Of a DNA stretch of 23,248 nucleotides, positions 1-7,979 are shown in pieces. Source of the stretch: Nonomuraea sp. (lineage in GTDB: Bacteria > Actinomycetota > Actinomycetes > Streptosporangiales > Streptosporangiaceae). The notes beneath the pieces are model-generated. The model saw only the letters and a list, made by a program, of their open reading frames with translations. It was not told the origin of the DNA and ran no database searches. Position 1 is the stretch's first letter, and each line of letters begins with the position of its first letter. Where the stretch lies: positions 1-23,248 of the forward strand of contig JABFVJ010000509.1 of assembly GCA_013362835.1 (NCBI GenBank), written 5' to 3'. The position numbers and the translations under genes are program-made.

Positions 1-490
1 CGCGGGCGAGGGCCCTGGTGAAGCTCTTGGGACGCAGCCCGATGATCAGGTCGCGGTCTCCGGTCCGTACGGGGACCATGCGGGGACGTCCCGGCTTCAG
101 GGCGATGGCCAGCAGCGCGAGGCCGATCAGCGTGGCGAGCGCCGCGCCGGCCAGGAACCACGGGTCCGGCCACGGCGTCGAGCCCGCCCAGCCGAGCATC
201 GTGTCGTAGGGCAGCCACTTCAGCGGGCGGCCGACCAGCGCGGAGATCGTCTCGGCGGCGACGAGCAGGCCCAGCAGAGTGAGCAGCACCGCGACGATGA
301 TCGCGGGCACCCGCCGCTGCGGCCGGAAGGCCCGCACCGCCGCCCGATCCGCCACCTTGTCCCGCGCGGGCGCCGGAACCGGCTCCGCCCGGCCGGCCGG
401 ATCGCCCGGCCCCGGCGTCAGGTCCGCCCGGTTCGCGCCTGACTCGTCCGGTGGCAGGCCGCGGTCGCCGGGCGGGAGGTCGCAGGTCAT
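1..490 (-). CDS. DUF6286-type membrane protein of the Asp23 operon (3' end outside window)
   Basis: Reading from ATG at 490 gives an open frame of 163 codons that runs off the left edge, so the C-terminus is missing. The first 50 or so residues are charged and proline-rich and look cytoplasmic. Two membrane segments follow, around residues 54-72 (rich in V, L, A, beginning PAIIVAVLLTLLGLLVAAE) and 100-120 (beginning WFLAGAALATLIGLALLAIA), separated by a short loop with tryptophans. This resembles the DUF6286/AmaP-like proteins that accompany Asp23 proteins in actinomycetes. Its ATG overlaps the stop of the upstream Asp23 gene as ATGA, so translation is probably coupled. The family assignment is from memory; the membrane topology is visible. 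It may help hold Asp23 proteins at the membrane, which is inference. Confidence 0.75.
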   Translation of the reverse strand, partial: MTCDLPPGDRGLPPDESGANRADLTPGPGDPAGRAEPVPAPARDKVADRAAVRAFRPQRRVPAIIVAVLLTLLGLLVAAETISALVGRPLKWLPYDTMLGWAGSTPWPDPWFLAGAALATLIGLALLAIALKPGRPRMVPVRTGDRDLIIGLRPKSFTRALAR

Positions 491-858
491 TCCGGGCCTC
501 CGTCCAGGTCGGTCATGGTCACGTCGAGGCGGGTGACGGTCAGGCCGGTCTGCATTGCCACCCGGTTCCGTACGTGCTCGCGCAGCCGCGCCGCGACGGC
601 GTGCAGCGGGGCCGGGTAGGCCACGGTCACGTTCAGCTTCACCGTGGCCCGGTCGCCGCGCACCTCGGCGCTCGTCGAGCGCGTCCACGGCATGCCGCCG
701 AGCCGTACGTCCCGCACCTCGGGAACCTCGCGCGCCGCGCAGCAGGCGATCTTGGCGACCACCCGGTCGGTGATCTCCGTACGGCCGCGCCGCTCGGGCT
801 CGGCCGTCGGCGCGAGCCGCTGCCGGGGGACCGTCACCCGCGGCGCGGCGGTGGTCAT
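487..858 (-). CDS. Asp23/Gls24 family envelope stress response protein
   Basis: A 123-residue protein starting at ATG 858, which overlaps the previous stop by four bases. Residues about 28-50 carry the family core: a segment reading TEITDRVVAKIACCAAREV followed by a glycine-containing turn. The middle has the alternating strand pattern of the fold (RATVKLNVTVAYPAPL), and the C-terminal part (LTVTRLDVTMTDL) matches the last strand of Asp23 domains. Asp23 proteins are cytoplasmic, collect at the membrane through small anchor proteins, and are linked to cell-wall stress in Firmicutes. In actinomycetes the role is poorly known. The longer in-frame extension upstream lies antisense to nothing useful and overlaps the preceding genes, so the short start is preferred. 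Confidence 0.85.
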   Translation of the reverse strand: MTTAAPRVTVPRQRLAPTAEPERRGRTEITDRVVAKIACCAAREVPEVRDVRLGGMPWTRSTSAEVRGDRATVKLNVTVAYPAPLHAVAARLREHVRNRVAMQTGLTVTRLDVTMTDLDGGPE

Positions 859-1043
859 CTGCGCCTCGCGGTCAGGCCCGACAGGTTCACCTCGCCGGAC
901 TCGGCGATCTTGCCGACCAGGAAGCCGACCGCGCCGAGCACGAGGACGAGCAGGAACGCGCCGAGCCCGCCGAAGGCCCCGGCGAGCCCGAGGATGATGC
1001 CGACGGCCATGCCGATGACCGGAATCCAAGGGACGTTGCTCAT
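855..1043 (-). CDS. Small membrane protein of the Asp23 operon (DUF2273-like)
   Basis: A 62-residue protein starting at ATG 1043. Almost the whole N-terminal two thirds is hydrophobic and glycine-rich: one segment at about residues 7-23 and another at about 26-45, separated by a glycine turn (AFGGLG), like a helical hairpin. The C-terminus is short and basic (TARRR). Both ends are joined to neighbours by ATGA overlaps. Small glycine-rich hairpin proteins of this size are regular partners of Asp23 genes and are thought to anchor them to the membrane. The DUF2273 comparison is by size, topology and position only. Confidence 0.75.
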   Translation of the reverse strand: MSNVPWIPVIGMAVGIILGLAGAFGGLGAFLLVLVLGAVGFLVGKIAESGEVNLSGLTARRR

Positions 1044-1468
1044 GATCTCTCCACCACGTCGTCGATGCGTACGTTGACAGGACGGCCTCCGGCCAGGTCC
1101 GACACGGCCCGGCGGACCTCGTCGGCGGTCTCCGGCAGCGGCCGTTCCAGGGTCGCGACGAGGGCGATCTCCACCTTGCCCTCGTCGGCGCACACCCCCA
1201 TGACCCGCTCGCCCGGCAGATACGTCGCCACCGTCCCGAAGGGCCCGCCGGACAACCCCGCCACCCCCGAGCACCCCCGGACCCGCCCGGCGAACGCCTC
1301 GGCCTCGGCCTTGGCGTCGTCCTGGGCATCGGCCCTGGTGTAGGCCATCGCCCCGGTGCCGGGCCCGGTGTAAGCCGTCGCGCCGCCCCCGGCCGTCGGG
1401 CCAGGGCCGGTGCCGGGCCCGGTGTCGGGGCCGGTGTCGGGGCCGGTGGGGGCCGTCGGCGGGGTCAT
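1040..1468 (-). CDS. Asp23-like protein with Gly/Pro/Thr-rich N-terminal repeat
   Basis: A 142-residue protein starting at ATG 1468. The first 45 residues are low-complexity Gly-Pro-Thr-Asp repeats (GPDTGPDTGPGTGPGPT, then two AYT-containing units). Residues 46-142 form a compact domain with a helix rich in A and E, a glycine-rich turn (GVAGLSGGPFGTV), a strand pattern (VEIALVATLERPL) and a final VNVRIDDVV strand. Its position between two Asp23 genes and the strand order suggest a diverged Asp23 fold, but it lacks the clear VVAKIA core motif. It is coupled to both neighbours by ATGA overlaps. The start could also lie inside the repeat region, for example at a methionine near residue 41; the chain of overlaps favours 1468. 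Confidence 0.7.
   Translation of the reverse strand: MTPPTAPTGPDTGPDTGPGTGPGPTAGGGATAYTGPGTGAMAYTRADAQDDAKAEAEAFAGRVRGCSGVAGLSGGPFGTVATYLPGERVMGVCADEGKVEIALVATLERPLPETADEVRRAVSDLAGGRPVNVRIDDVVERS
1353..1452. repeat. GC-rich direct repeats coding a Gly/Pro/Thr low-complexity stretch
   Basis: A 19-base unit (CCGGTGCCGGGCCCGGTGT) occurs at 1353-1371 and again at 1407-1425. A shorter 12-base unit (GGTGTCGGGGCC) is tandem at 1421-1432 and 1433-1444. On the minus strand these code the repeated Gly-Pro-Asp-Thr and Gly-Pro-Gly-Thr units at the start of the Asp23-like protein. The tandem part is prone to slippage and may vary in length between strains. Confidence 0.7.
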
Positions 1469-1962
1469 TGGACCCGGGGCTCCGGCTGCTCGGTGTCGTC
1501 GCGGCGCCCGTCTCCCCGCCCCCGGTCGCGGTCCTGGCCGGGCAGGTGCACGTCGTCCACCTTGATGTTGACCTCGGTCACCTCAAGGCCGCACATGCGT
1601 TCGACGGCGGCGATGACGTTCCTGCGGACGGCCGCGGCGAGGTCGGGGATGGCGGTGCCGTACTCGGCGACGAGGTCCAGGTCGACCGCGGCCTGGCGTT
1701 CCCCGACCTCGACCGCCACCCCCTGGGCGACGTTCTTCTCCCCGCCGACCATGCCGCGCATGCTGCCGAGCGCCCTGGCCGCGCCGCCGCCCATGGCGTG
1801 CACCCCGGACACCTCGCGCGCCGCCAGCCCGGCGATCTTGGCGACGACCACGTCGTCGATGCTGGTCGTGCCCATGTCGGTGACCAGTGAGGTCGCCGAG
1901 CCGCCGTCCTGCGTTCTGGCCCGCGGTACGGCAGAAGTCTGGTTGACCATCGTGTCCGGCAC
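1465..1962 (-). CDS. Asp23/Gls24 family envelope stress response protein, first gene of operon
   Basis: A 165-residue protein and the clearest Asp23 member here. The core reads TSIDDVVVAKIAGLAAREV at about residues 33-51, followed by a glycine-rich loop (HAMGGGAARALG) and strands (GVAVEVGERQAAVDLDLVAEYG). The helix DLAAAVRRNVIAAVERMCGLEV and the closing strand EVNIKVDDVHLP complete the domain. The C-terminal 20 residues are charged and disordered (DRDRGRGDGRR). GTG at 1962 is chosen because a purine-rich AGGGGGG lies nine bases before it; an ATG at 1950 is possible but is farther from that site. This is the promoter-proximal gene of the five-gene chain. Confidence 0.88.
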   Translation of the reverse strand: MPDTMVNQTSAVPRARTQDGGSATSLVTDMGTTSIDDVVVAKIAGLAAREVSGVHAMGGGAARALGSMRGMVGGEKNVAQGVAVEVGERQAAVDLDLVAEYGTAIPDLAAAVRRNVIAAVERMCGLEVTEVNIKVDDVHLPGQDRDRGRGDGRRDDTEQPEPRVQ

Positions 1963-2115
1963 GTTCCGTCACCCCCCTAGATGTCTCTAGTAAGCAGAGA
2001 TATCCGCCTAATCACGACTGATGCCTTATAAAACGGACTCTGGGGGCATTTATGGATAGTTTCTGACCTTCTGGCCCTGGGCGGACCTCTCCGGCGTCGG
2101 CGATAGCCTTGTCAG
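1963..2115. promoter_or_regulatory. Divergent intergenic region between Asp23 operon and FAH-family gene
   Basis: This 153-base gap is clearly more AT-rich than its surroundings, especially 1981-2062, as expected for divergent promoters. It contains a small inverted repeat TCTCT-N7-AGAGA at 1984-2000 and the AT-rich cores TTATAAAA (2027-2034) and TTTATGGATAGTTT (2049-2062). I cannot assign a -35/-10 pair for the Asp23 operon with confidence. Confidence 0.45.
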
Positions 2116-2118
2116 GTG
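2104..2118 (+). promoter_or_regulatory. -10 element of a probable leaderless transcript (FAH-family gene)
   Basis: TAGCCT at 2104-2109 fits the TANNNT actinobacterial -10 box and is followed by exactly six bases and then the GTG start at 2116. Initiation about seven bases downstream of the box would put the 5' end on the start codon. No ribosome binding site precedes the GTG, and no good -35 box is visible. The same hexamer and spacing occur before the gene starting at 13333 on the other strand. Confidence 0.5.
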
Positions 2119-2892
2119 CGTATAGCGAGGTTCTCCACAGGCGAAGGCGTCACGTTCGGCGTGGTCGAGGGCGGTCCTGGAGAGGAGTTCATCTCCACGG
2201 TCTCCGGCCATCCGTTCGGCCAGGTGCAGTTCACCGGTGAGCGCTTCCCGCTGTCCCAGGTGAAGCTGCTGGCCCCGATGCTCCCGAGCAAGGTCGTCGC
2301 CATCGGCAGAAACTACGCCGAGCACGCCCGCGAGCTGGGCAACGAGGTGCCCGACGAGCCGCTCATCTTCATGAAGCCGTCCACGTCGGTGATCGGCCAC
2401 GGCGAGGCCATCGCCTACCCCACCACGCTGTCCGACCGGGTCGACTACGAGGGCGAGCTGGCCGTGGTGATCGGCCGGCTCTGCCGCGACGTCCCCGTCG
2501 AGCGGGTGAAGGACGTCATCTTCGGCTACACGTGCGCCAACGACGTCACCGCCCGCGACCTGCAGAAGAAGGACGTGCAGTTCACCCGGGCCAAGAGCTT
2601 CGACACGTTCTGCCCGATCGGGCCCTGGATCCAGACCGATCTCGACGCCGCCGACCTGGCGCTGACGACCACGGTCAACGGCGAGGTCCGGCAGAGCGGC
2701 CGCACGAGCCAGCTCATCCACGACATCCCCGCGCTGGTCGCCTACGTCAGCGCGGTCATGACGCTGATCCCCGGCGACGTCATCCTGACCGGCACCCCGG
2801 CGGGCGTCGGCCCCCTGGAGATCGGCGACGAGGTCAGCGTCGGCATCGAAGGCATCGGCACACTGACGAACAAGGTGGTCTCTCGTGACTGA
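2116..2892 (+). CDS. Fumarylacetoacetate hydrolase family protein
   Basis: A 258-residue protein of the FAH superfamily, cytoplasmic metal-dependent enzymes that hydrolyse or decarboxylate 2-oxo acids such as acylpyruvates. Visible features are the short N-terminal domain, the entry motif [10 protein letters not shown] (about 62-71), the metal ligands E112 and E114 in [11 protein letters not shown]143 in CANDVTARD, and the C-terminal GTPAGVG loop at 226-232. The length matches single-domain YcgM-type members. The substrate cannot be told from sequence. The gene overlaps gltX by eight bases (2885-2892), so the two are probably co-transcribed and translationally coupled, an arrangement I recall from other actinomycetes. 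It starts at GTG without a ribosome binding site, consistent with leaderless transcription. Confidence 0.9.
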   Translation: MRIARFSTGEGVTFGVVEGGPGEEFISTVSGHPFGQVQFTGERFPLSQVKLLAPMLPSKVVAIGRNYAEHARELGNEVPDEPLIFMKPSTSVIGHGEAIAYPTTLSDRVDYEGELAVVIGRLCRDVPVERVKDVIFGYTCANDVTARDLQKKDVQFTRAKSFDTFCPIGPWIQTDLDAADLALTTTVNGEVRQSGRTSQLIHDIPALVAYVSAVMTLIPGDVILTGTPAGVGPLEIGDEVSVGIEGIGTLTNKVVSRD

Positions 2893-4258
2893 TCTACGGG
2901 TGCGCTTCGCCCCGTCCCCCACCGGCATGTTCCACGTCGGCGGCGCCCGCACGGCGCTGTTCAACTGGGCGCTCGCCGAGCAGTCCGGCGGCCGCTTCGT
3001 CCTGCGCGTCGAGGACACCGACGCGACGCGCAACCGTCCGGAGTGGACGGAAGGCATCATCTCCGCGCTCGACTGGATCGGCATCAACGGCACCAACCCG
3101 GTGTTCGAGGGCCCCTACTTCCAGTCGGCCTACGAGCCGCAGCACCGCGAGGCCGTGGCCGAGCTGCTGGCCGACGGCCGGGCGTACCACTGCGACTGCA
3201 CCCGCGAGGCGCTGGTGGCCCGCACCGGCTCCGAGCACAAGGGCTACGACGGGTTCTGCCGCGAGCGCGGCCTCACCGAGGGCGCGGTGCGCTTCCGCAC
3301 CCCCGACGAGGGCGTCACCGTGGTCGAAGACCTGATCAGGGGCAACGTCGAGTTCCCCAACGAGGCCCAGGAAGACTTCGTGATCGCCCGCACCGACGGC
3401 TCGCCCCTCTACGTGCTGGCCAACGCGGTCGACGACATCACCCAGAACATCACCCACGTCGTCCGCGGCGAGGAGCACCTGGGCAACGCGGCCAAGCAGG
3501 TGCTGCTGTGGCCGGCGCTCGGCGCCAAGCCGCCGGTCTGGGCCCACCTGCCGGTGATCGTCAACGAGCAGCGCAAGAAGCTCTCCAAGCGCCGCGACAA
3601 GGTGGCGCTGGAGGACTACCGCGACGAGGGCTACCTGGCCGAGGCCATGGTCAACTACCTCATGCTGCTCGGCTGGGGCCCCGGCGAGGACCGCGAGATC
3701 ATGCCGTGGGCCGAGATGGTCCCGCTGTTCAGGCTCGACGACGTCAACTCCGCCAGCGCGTTCTTCGACGAGAAGAAGCTGCGGGCCTTCAACGGCGAGT
3801 ACATCCGCGCGCTGCCGCTGGAGACGTTCGAGGAGCGCTGCGCGCCCTACCTCGACCCCTCCTGGGACCGCGAGCTGTTCAGCAAGGTCGCGGCCCTGGC
3901 CCAGACCCGCATCGGCGTGCTGTCGGAGATCAGGCAGAACGTCGACTTCCTCTTCCTCGACGAGCCCGTCTTCGACCAGGCGTCCTGGGACAAGGCCATG
4001 AAGAACTCCCCGGAGGAGATCCTCGGCGGCTACCTCGACCGCCTGGAGACGGTCGGCTGGGACCCCGAGTCGCTCAAGGAGGCCCTGGAGGAGGTCGGCG
4101 CGCCGCTCGGGCTCAAGCTGGGCAAGACCCAGGCTCCCGTGCGGGTGGCGATCACCGGCCGGACCGTGGGCCTGCCGCTGTTCGAGTCGATCGAGGTGCT
4201 CGGCCGCGAGCGTGCCCAGGAGCGGATCCGAGCGGCACTAGCGCGCCTGCGAGGCTGA
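2885..4258 (+). CDS. gltX: Glutamyl-tRNA synthetase
   Basis: A 457-residue class I aminoacyl-tRNA synthetase. The ATP-binding HIGH-type motif is present as HVGG at residues 17-20 within [14 protein letters not shown], and the KMSKS-type motif as KLSKR at 232-236. The segment [10 protein letters not shown] with a later CRERG matches the cysteine-containing insertion near the active site. The C-terminal anticodon-binding domain is complete and ends ALARLRG. Actinobacteria usually lack a glutaminyl-tRNA synthetase, so this enzyme is expected to be non-discriminating: it charges both tRNA-Glu and tRNA-Gln with glutamate, and GatCAB then amidates the latter. That is family knowledge, not shown here. 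The GTG start overlaps the previous gene. The last 107 bases are overlapped antisense by the MATE gene. Confidence 0.97.
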   Translation: MTDLRVRFAPSPTGMFHVGGARTALFNWALAEQSGGRFVLRVEDTDATRNRPEWTEGIISALDWIGINGTNPVFEGPYFQSAYEPQHREAVAELLADGRAYHCDCTREALVARTGSEHKGYDGFCRERGLTEGAVRFRTPDEGVTVVEDLIRGNVEFPNEAQEDFVIARTDGSPLYVLANAVDDITQNITHVVRGEEHLGNAAKQVLLWPALGAKPPVWAHLPVIVNEQRKKLSKRRDKVALEDYRDEGYLAEAMVNYLMLLGWGPGEDREIMPWAEMVPLFRLDDVNSASAFFDEKKLRAFNGEYIRALPLETFEERCAPYLDPSWDRELFSKVAALAQTRIGVLSEIRQNVDFLFLDEPVFDQASWDKAMKNSPEEILGGYLDRLETVGWDPESLKEALEEVGAPLGLKLGKTQAPVRVAITGRTVGLPLFESIEVLGRERAQERIRAALARLRG

Positions 4259-5402
4259 GCGACGAGCCCACGGCCATCGACAGCCACACACCCGTGACGC
4301 CAAGCCACGAGCTCAGCAGATGGGCGAGGGGCAGCTGCACCGCGAAGCCCGCCAGCGTGGCGGCGAGCAGGCGGCTGCCCCTTCCGCTCGCCTGGAGCAC
4401 CCCGCCGACGGCGATCAGCCCGCCGAACGGCACCAGGTAGAGCGTCATCCACCGCAGGAAGCCCACCGCCACCGCCGGGTCGTCGGTGAACAGCCCGGCC
4501 GCCGGCGCGGCCACCAGGTTGAGCACGACCGCGACCACGGCCCCTGTGCCGAGCCCGAGCAGCAGCGGCGACCCCGCCGGCTCCGACCGCGCCGTACGGA
4601 TCATCGCCGCCTGGCGCAGCGCGTAGAAGACCATGACCCCCGCGAGCATGATCTTCTGGCCGATGCCGTAGCCGGCCACCTGTGACGTGCCGAACCCGGC
4701 CACGATCTCCACCAGCGCCAGGCCGATCAGCGAACGGGCCAGGAAATCCCCGGACATCGGCAGGCCGGTACGCAGCACCTCACCCGCGACCAGGCCGTCG
4801 CCCTGGGGCACGCGGAGCCGTACGACGGAGGTGACGGCCACCCCCAGCGTGACCAGCCGCGCCGCCACGGTCGCCAGCGCGGCCCCCTGAACCCCCAGGT
4901 CCAGGCCGTAGATGAACAGCGGGTCGAGGACGATGACCAGGCCGTTGCAGATCAGGGCGTTGCGCATCGGGGTCCTGGTGTCGCCCAGGCCCTTCAGGAC
5001 GCCGTCCACGACCGTCTGGGCGAAGTACACGGGCAGGCCGGCGAGGGAGATCAGGAAGAAGTCGGCCGTCGGCCCGGGATCGTCGGTGAACAGCGCCGCC
5101 AGCGGCTCGCGCAGCAGCACGCCCGGGACGGCGATGGCGACCGAGAACACGCCCCAGAGCACCCAGCCCGTCCTGATCACCGGACGGATCGGCGCGTGCC
5201 CGTCGCGCCGCCCGATCAGCACGGTCACCCCCGTCGGGATCGCCAGGAAGAGCCCGTAGGCCAGGTATTCGGCCGTGGTGCCCACGGTCACGGCCGCGAT
5301 GGCCGCCTCGCCGAGCCCCGAGACCCAGAGCAGGTCGATCACCCCCACGGCGACCACGGCCGTGAGCAGCTCCACGTAGATGGGAAGGGCCAGCCTGAAC
5401 AT
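4152..5402 (-). CDS. MATE family multidrug/Na+ efflux transporter
   Basis: A 416-residue integral membrane protein with about twelve hydrophobic segments in two similar halves. Each half contains a family-like loop ending in FTDDP ([16 protein letters not shown] and [16 protein letters not shown]), and the first half has the typical [17 protein letters not shown] segment. MATE proteins export cationic drugs or metabolites using Na+ or H+ gradients. The start is ATG 5402, with GAGG six bases upstream; in-frame codons farther upstream would run into the divergent padR gene. The final part, including the end of the last membrane segment and a basic tail rich in R, S and T, is coded antisense to gltX. 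It is slightly shorter than the usual 440 residues. It is paired with a divergent PadR regulator that probably controls it. Confidence 0.88.
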   Translation of the reverse strand: MFRLALPIYVELLTAVVAVGVIDLLWVSGLGEAAIAAVTVGTTAEYLAYGLFLAIPTGVTVLIGRRDGHAPIRPVIRTGWVLWGVFSVAIAVPGVLLREPLAALFTDDPGPTADFFLISLAGLPVYFAQTVVDGVLKGLGDTRTPMRNALICNGLVIVLDPLFIYGLDLGVQGAALATVAARLVTLGVAVTSVVRLRVPQGDGLVAGEVLRTGLPMSGDFLARSLIGLALVEIVAGFGTSQVAGYGIGQKIMLAGVMVFYALRQAAMIRTARSEPAGSPLLLGLGTGAVVAVVLNLVAAPAAGLFTDDPAVAVGFLRWMTLYLVPFGGLIAVGGVLQASGRGSRLLAATLAGFAVQLPLAHLLSSWLGVTGVWLSMAVGSSLSLAGALVPLGSAPGHARGRAPRSTRTAAGPRSGR

Positions 5403-5420
5403 GCGTACCTCGTTTCGTTG

Positions 5421-5439
5421 TATATCGATTAGAGGTATA
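5421..5439. promoter_or_regulatory. Candidate PadR operator in the MATE/padR divergent promoter
   Basis: An imperfect inverted repeat TATATC-N7-GGTATA (one mismatch per six-base arm) lies centrally in the 45-base AT-rich gap between the two divergent starts. A TAGCGT hexamer at 5438-5443 overlaps its right arm and could be the padR -10 box. A repressor bound here would block both promoters. Assigning it to PadR is inference from position. Confidence 0.4.
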
Positions 5440-5447
5440 GCGTTACG

Positions 5448-5999
5448 ATGCACCGCATGGCAAGCGGCGGTGACCTGACCCTCACCATCCTGGGATTCCT
5501 GAACGAACAGCCGATGCACGGCTACGAGCTCAAGGCGCGCCTGGCCGCCCTGACCGGCCACCTGCGCCCGATCAGCGACGGCGCGCTCTACCCCGCCATC
5601 TCCCGGCTGGAGGCCAAGGGCCTGGTGGAACGGCACGAGGAGGCGGGCGCGGGGGCGGCGCGCAAACACGTGCTCACGCTCACCGGGAAGGGCCGCGAGG
5701 AGCTGCTGCGCCGGCTACGCGAGCCGGGCGACCTCGACGTCAGCGACCAGACACGGTTCTTCGCGCTGCTGACGTTCCTGTCGGCGCTGCCCGACCCCGC
5801 CGATCAGGCGCGGGTGCTCAGCCGCAGGCTGGCCTTCCTGGAGGCGCCCGCCAGTTTCTTCTACGAGGGCGGCAGGCCCGTCAGGATCAAGGACGAGCCC
5901 GACCCCTACCGGCGCGGCATGCTGGAGATCGCCCGCGCGTCGAGCAGGGCGGAAAAGGAATGGCTCCGGCAGCGCCTTGAGGAGCTGCCGGAGCCGTAG
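5448..5999 (+). CDS. PadR family transcriptional regulator
   Basis: A 183-residue protein with the PadR winged helix at residues about 9-75: LTILGFLNEQPMHGYELKARL, then SDGALYPAISRLEAKGLVERHEE, ending in the wing and LTLTGKGREELLRRL. The C-terminal half (DQTRFFALLTFLSALP, then LSRRLAFLE) is the helical dimerisation domain of the long Vir_C-type PadR group. PadR proteins usually repress neighbouring efflux or detoxification genes and release DNA on binding a small molecule; the MATE gene read in the opposite direction is the obvious target. ATG 5448 and ATG 5457 are both possible starts, and neither has a clear ribosome binding site. The end of the gene lies inside a strong hairpin. Confidence 0.88.
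   Translation: MHRMASGGDLTLTILGFLNEQPMHGYELKARLAALTGHLRPISDGALYPAISRLEAKGLVERHEEAGAGAARKHVLTLTGKGREELLRRLREPGDLDVSDQTRFFALLTFLSALPDPADQARVLSRRLAFLEAPASFFYEGGRPVRIKDEPDPYRRGMLEIARASSRAEKEWLRQRLEELPEP
5962..5995. terminator. Perfect 12-bp hairpin at the end of padR, shared terminator for convergent genes
   Basis: The arms GGCTCCGGCAGC (5962-5973) and GCTGCCGGAGCC (5984-5995) pair perfectly around a ten-base loop. The hairpin lies within the last codons of padR, just before its stop, and ten or so bases before the end of the convergent peptidase gene. There is no T-run on either side, so this would be a GC-rich terminator of the tail-less type often seen in actinomycetes. Confidence 0.6.
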
Positions 6000-6008
6000 G
6001 AAAGGGGA

Positions 6009-7979
6009 TCAGTCGAGGCCGCGGCGGGCGAGCAGCGGCTGGATGCCGGGCTCGCGGCCGCGGAAGTTGCGGAAGGCGGTCAGCGGGTCGAGGCTGCCGC
6101 CCCGGGAGAGCAGCTCGCGGCGGAAGTGGTCGCCGTTGGCGCGGGTGAGGCCGCCGTTCTCCTTGAACCACTCCACGCTCTCGGCGTCGAGCACCTCGCT
6201 CCAGATGTAGGAGTAGTAGCCGGCGCTGTAGCCGCCGGAGAAGACGTGGGCGAAGTAGTTGGTCCGGTAACGCGGCCTGACCAGCGGCACGTCGATCCCG
6301 GCCGCCTCCAGGGCCGCCCGCTCGAACGCCTGGGCGTCGGCCACCGGCTCGCCGGGCGTCAGCTTGTGCCAGGCCCAGTCGAGCAGCGTCGCGGCCAGGT
6401 ACTCGACGGTCTGGAAGCCCTGGTTGAACTTCTCGGCCGCCTTCATCTTCGCCACCAGCTCGGCGGGCATCGGCTCGCCCGTCTCGTGGTGCTTGGCGTA
6501 GTTGGCGAGGACCTCGGGCCAGGTCACCCACATCTCGTTGACCTGCGAGGGGTACTCGACGAAGTCGCGCGGCACGTTCGTGCCCGACACGCGCGGGTAG
6601 CGCACCTTCGAGAACAACCCGTGCAGCGCGTGGCCGAACTCGTGGAAGGCCGTGTTGACCTCGTCGTACGTCAGCAGCGTCGGCCCCGAGGCCGGCTTGG
6701 TGACGTTGAGGTTGTTCATGACCACCGGCAGCTCGCCGAACAGGTGGGACTGGTCGACGAGGTTGTTCATCCACGCCCCGCCGCGCTTGTTCTCCCTGGC
6801 GTACGGGTCGAGCAGGAACAGCCCGAGCGGGCTGCCGTCCTCGTTGAACACCTCGAAGACGGTCACGTCGGGGTGGTAGCCGTGCAGGTCGGGCCGCTCG
6901 GTGAAGGTGATGCCGTAGAGCTTGGTGGCGGCGAAGAAGACGCCGTCGCGGAAGACCCGGTTCAGCTCGAAGTAGGGCCGCATCGCGTCGGCGTCGAAGT
7001 CGTAGCGGGCCAGCCGCACCTTCTCCGAGTAGTACGACCAGTCCCACGGCTCGATCGCGAACCCGGCCTGCTCGGCCAGCGCCTCGGCCTCCTTGCCGGC
7101 GTTGCGCACGGCCGGGCCGACGAGCTGGCCGAGCATCTCCTCGACCGCCTCGACGGTCTTGGCCGTCTGGTCGGCGACCGAGTACGCGGCGTGGCTGGGG
7201 AAGCCGAGCAGCGCGGCCCGCTCGGCCCGCAGCGCGGCCATCCTGGCGGCCCGCTCGAAGTTGACCGGGGCGCGGTCGACGCTCAGCTCGTACAGCCTGC
7301 GGCGCACCTCGCGGTCGGTGAGCTGGGCCAGGCCGGGCTGGTTGGTGAAGTTGAGCAGCGGCAGGACGTACGTGCCGTCGTCCTTGCGCAGCGACTCGAT
7401 CCTGGCCTCGTCGAACCCGTCGAGCTCCTTGGGGTCCGTGACGACCAGCGCCGCCTCCGTGGACGCCTTGAGCAGCGTCTGCGCGAACTCCGTGGACAGC
7501 TTCGACAGCTCCGCGTTGAGCTCGCGCAGCCGGTCCTGCTCCGGCTCCGACAGGTCGGCGCCGGCCCTGACGAAGTCCTCCCGGTACTTCTCCAGCAGCC
7601 ACGACTCCTCGGCGTCGGCCGTGGCGACCTGCTTGATCCGCGCCCACAGCGCCCGGTTGAGCCGGATCGCGTCGTTGTGCGCGGTCAGCCTCGGGGAGAT
7701 CTCCTTCTCGATCTCCATGATCCCGTCGCTGGAGTTGGACGAGGTCATGCTGTAGAAGACCGTGGCCGTACGGTCGAGGATCCGTCCCGAACGTTCGAGC
7801 GCGGCGATCGTGTCGTCGAAGGTGGGCGGCTCGGTGCTGTTCGCGATCGCGTCGACCTCGGCCAGCTGCTCGGCCATGCCGCGCTCGAACGCGGGCAGGT
7901 AGTGCTCCTCGCGGACGTCGGCGAACGGCGGCAGCTGGTAGGGCAGGCTGCTCGGGGCGAAGAACGGATTCTCGGCCAA
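6009..7979 (-). CDS. M3 family zinc oligopeptidase / peptidyl-dipeptidase
   Basis: A 656-residue protein of the thimet-oligopeptidase family (Dcp/OpdA group, usually about 680 residues). The zinc site is intact: H446-E447-F448-G449-H450 in FHEFGHALHGLF, with the third ligand E475 in DFVEYPSQ. The C-terminal motif YSAGYYSYIWSEVLDAE and the preceding YRTNYFAHVFSGG are typical substrate-binding parts. It would hydrolyse short peptides in the cytoplasm; no signal peptide is seen. TTG at 7979 is taken as the start because GGAGGAG lies eight bases before it. The next downstream methionine would cut into the conserved N-terminal segment ending FADVREEHYLPAFERGM. The gene is alone on its strand. Confidence 0.95.
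   Translation of the reverse strand: MAENPFFAPSSLPYQLPPFADVREEHYLPAFERGMAEQLAEVDAIANSTEPPTFDDTIAALERSGRILDRTATVFYSMTSSNSSDGIMEIEKEISPRLTAHNDAIRLNRALWARIKQVATADAEESWLLEKYREDFVRAGADLSEPEQDRLRELNAELSKLSTEFAQTLLKASTEAALVVTDPKELDGFDEARIESLRKDDGTYVLPLLNFTNQPGLAQLTDREVRRRLYELSVDRAPVNFERAARMAALRAERAALLGFPSHAAYSVADQTAKTVEAVEEMLGQLVGPAVRNAGKEAEALAEQAGFAIEPWDWSYYSEKVRLARYDFDADAMRPYFELNRVFRDGVFFAATKLYGITFTERPDLHGYHPDVTVFEVFNEDGSPLGLFLLDPYARENKRGGAWMNNLVDQSHLFGELPVVMNNLNVTKPASGPTLLTYDEVNTAFHEFGHALHGLFSKVRYPRVSGTNVPRDFVEYPSQVNEMWVTWPEVLANYAKHHETGEPMPAELVAKMKAAEKFNQGFQTVEYLAATLLDWAWHKLTPGEPVADAQAFERAALEAAGIDVPLVRPRYRTNYFAHVFSGGYSAGYYSYIWSEVLDAESVEWFKENGGLTRANGDHFRRELLSRGGSLDPLTAFRNFRGREPGIQPLLARRGLD

Noticed and set aside
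1984..2000. Small inverted repeat TCTCT-N7-AGAGA as an operator for the Asp23 operon
   Set aside because: Five-base arms are too short to stand alone, and no promoter boxes could be placed around it with confidence.
2116..2892. FAH-family gene as part of an aromatic-degradation cluster
   Set aside because: No other catabolic gene is near. Its overlap with gltX suggests a conserved housekeeping pairing instead.
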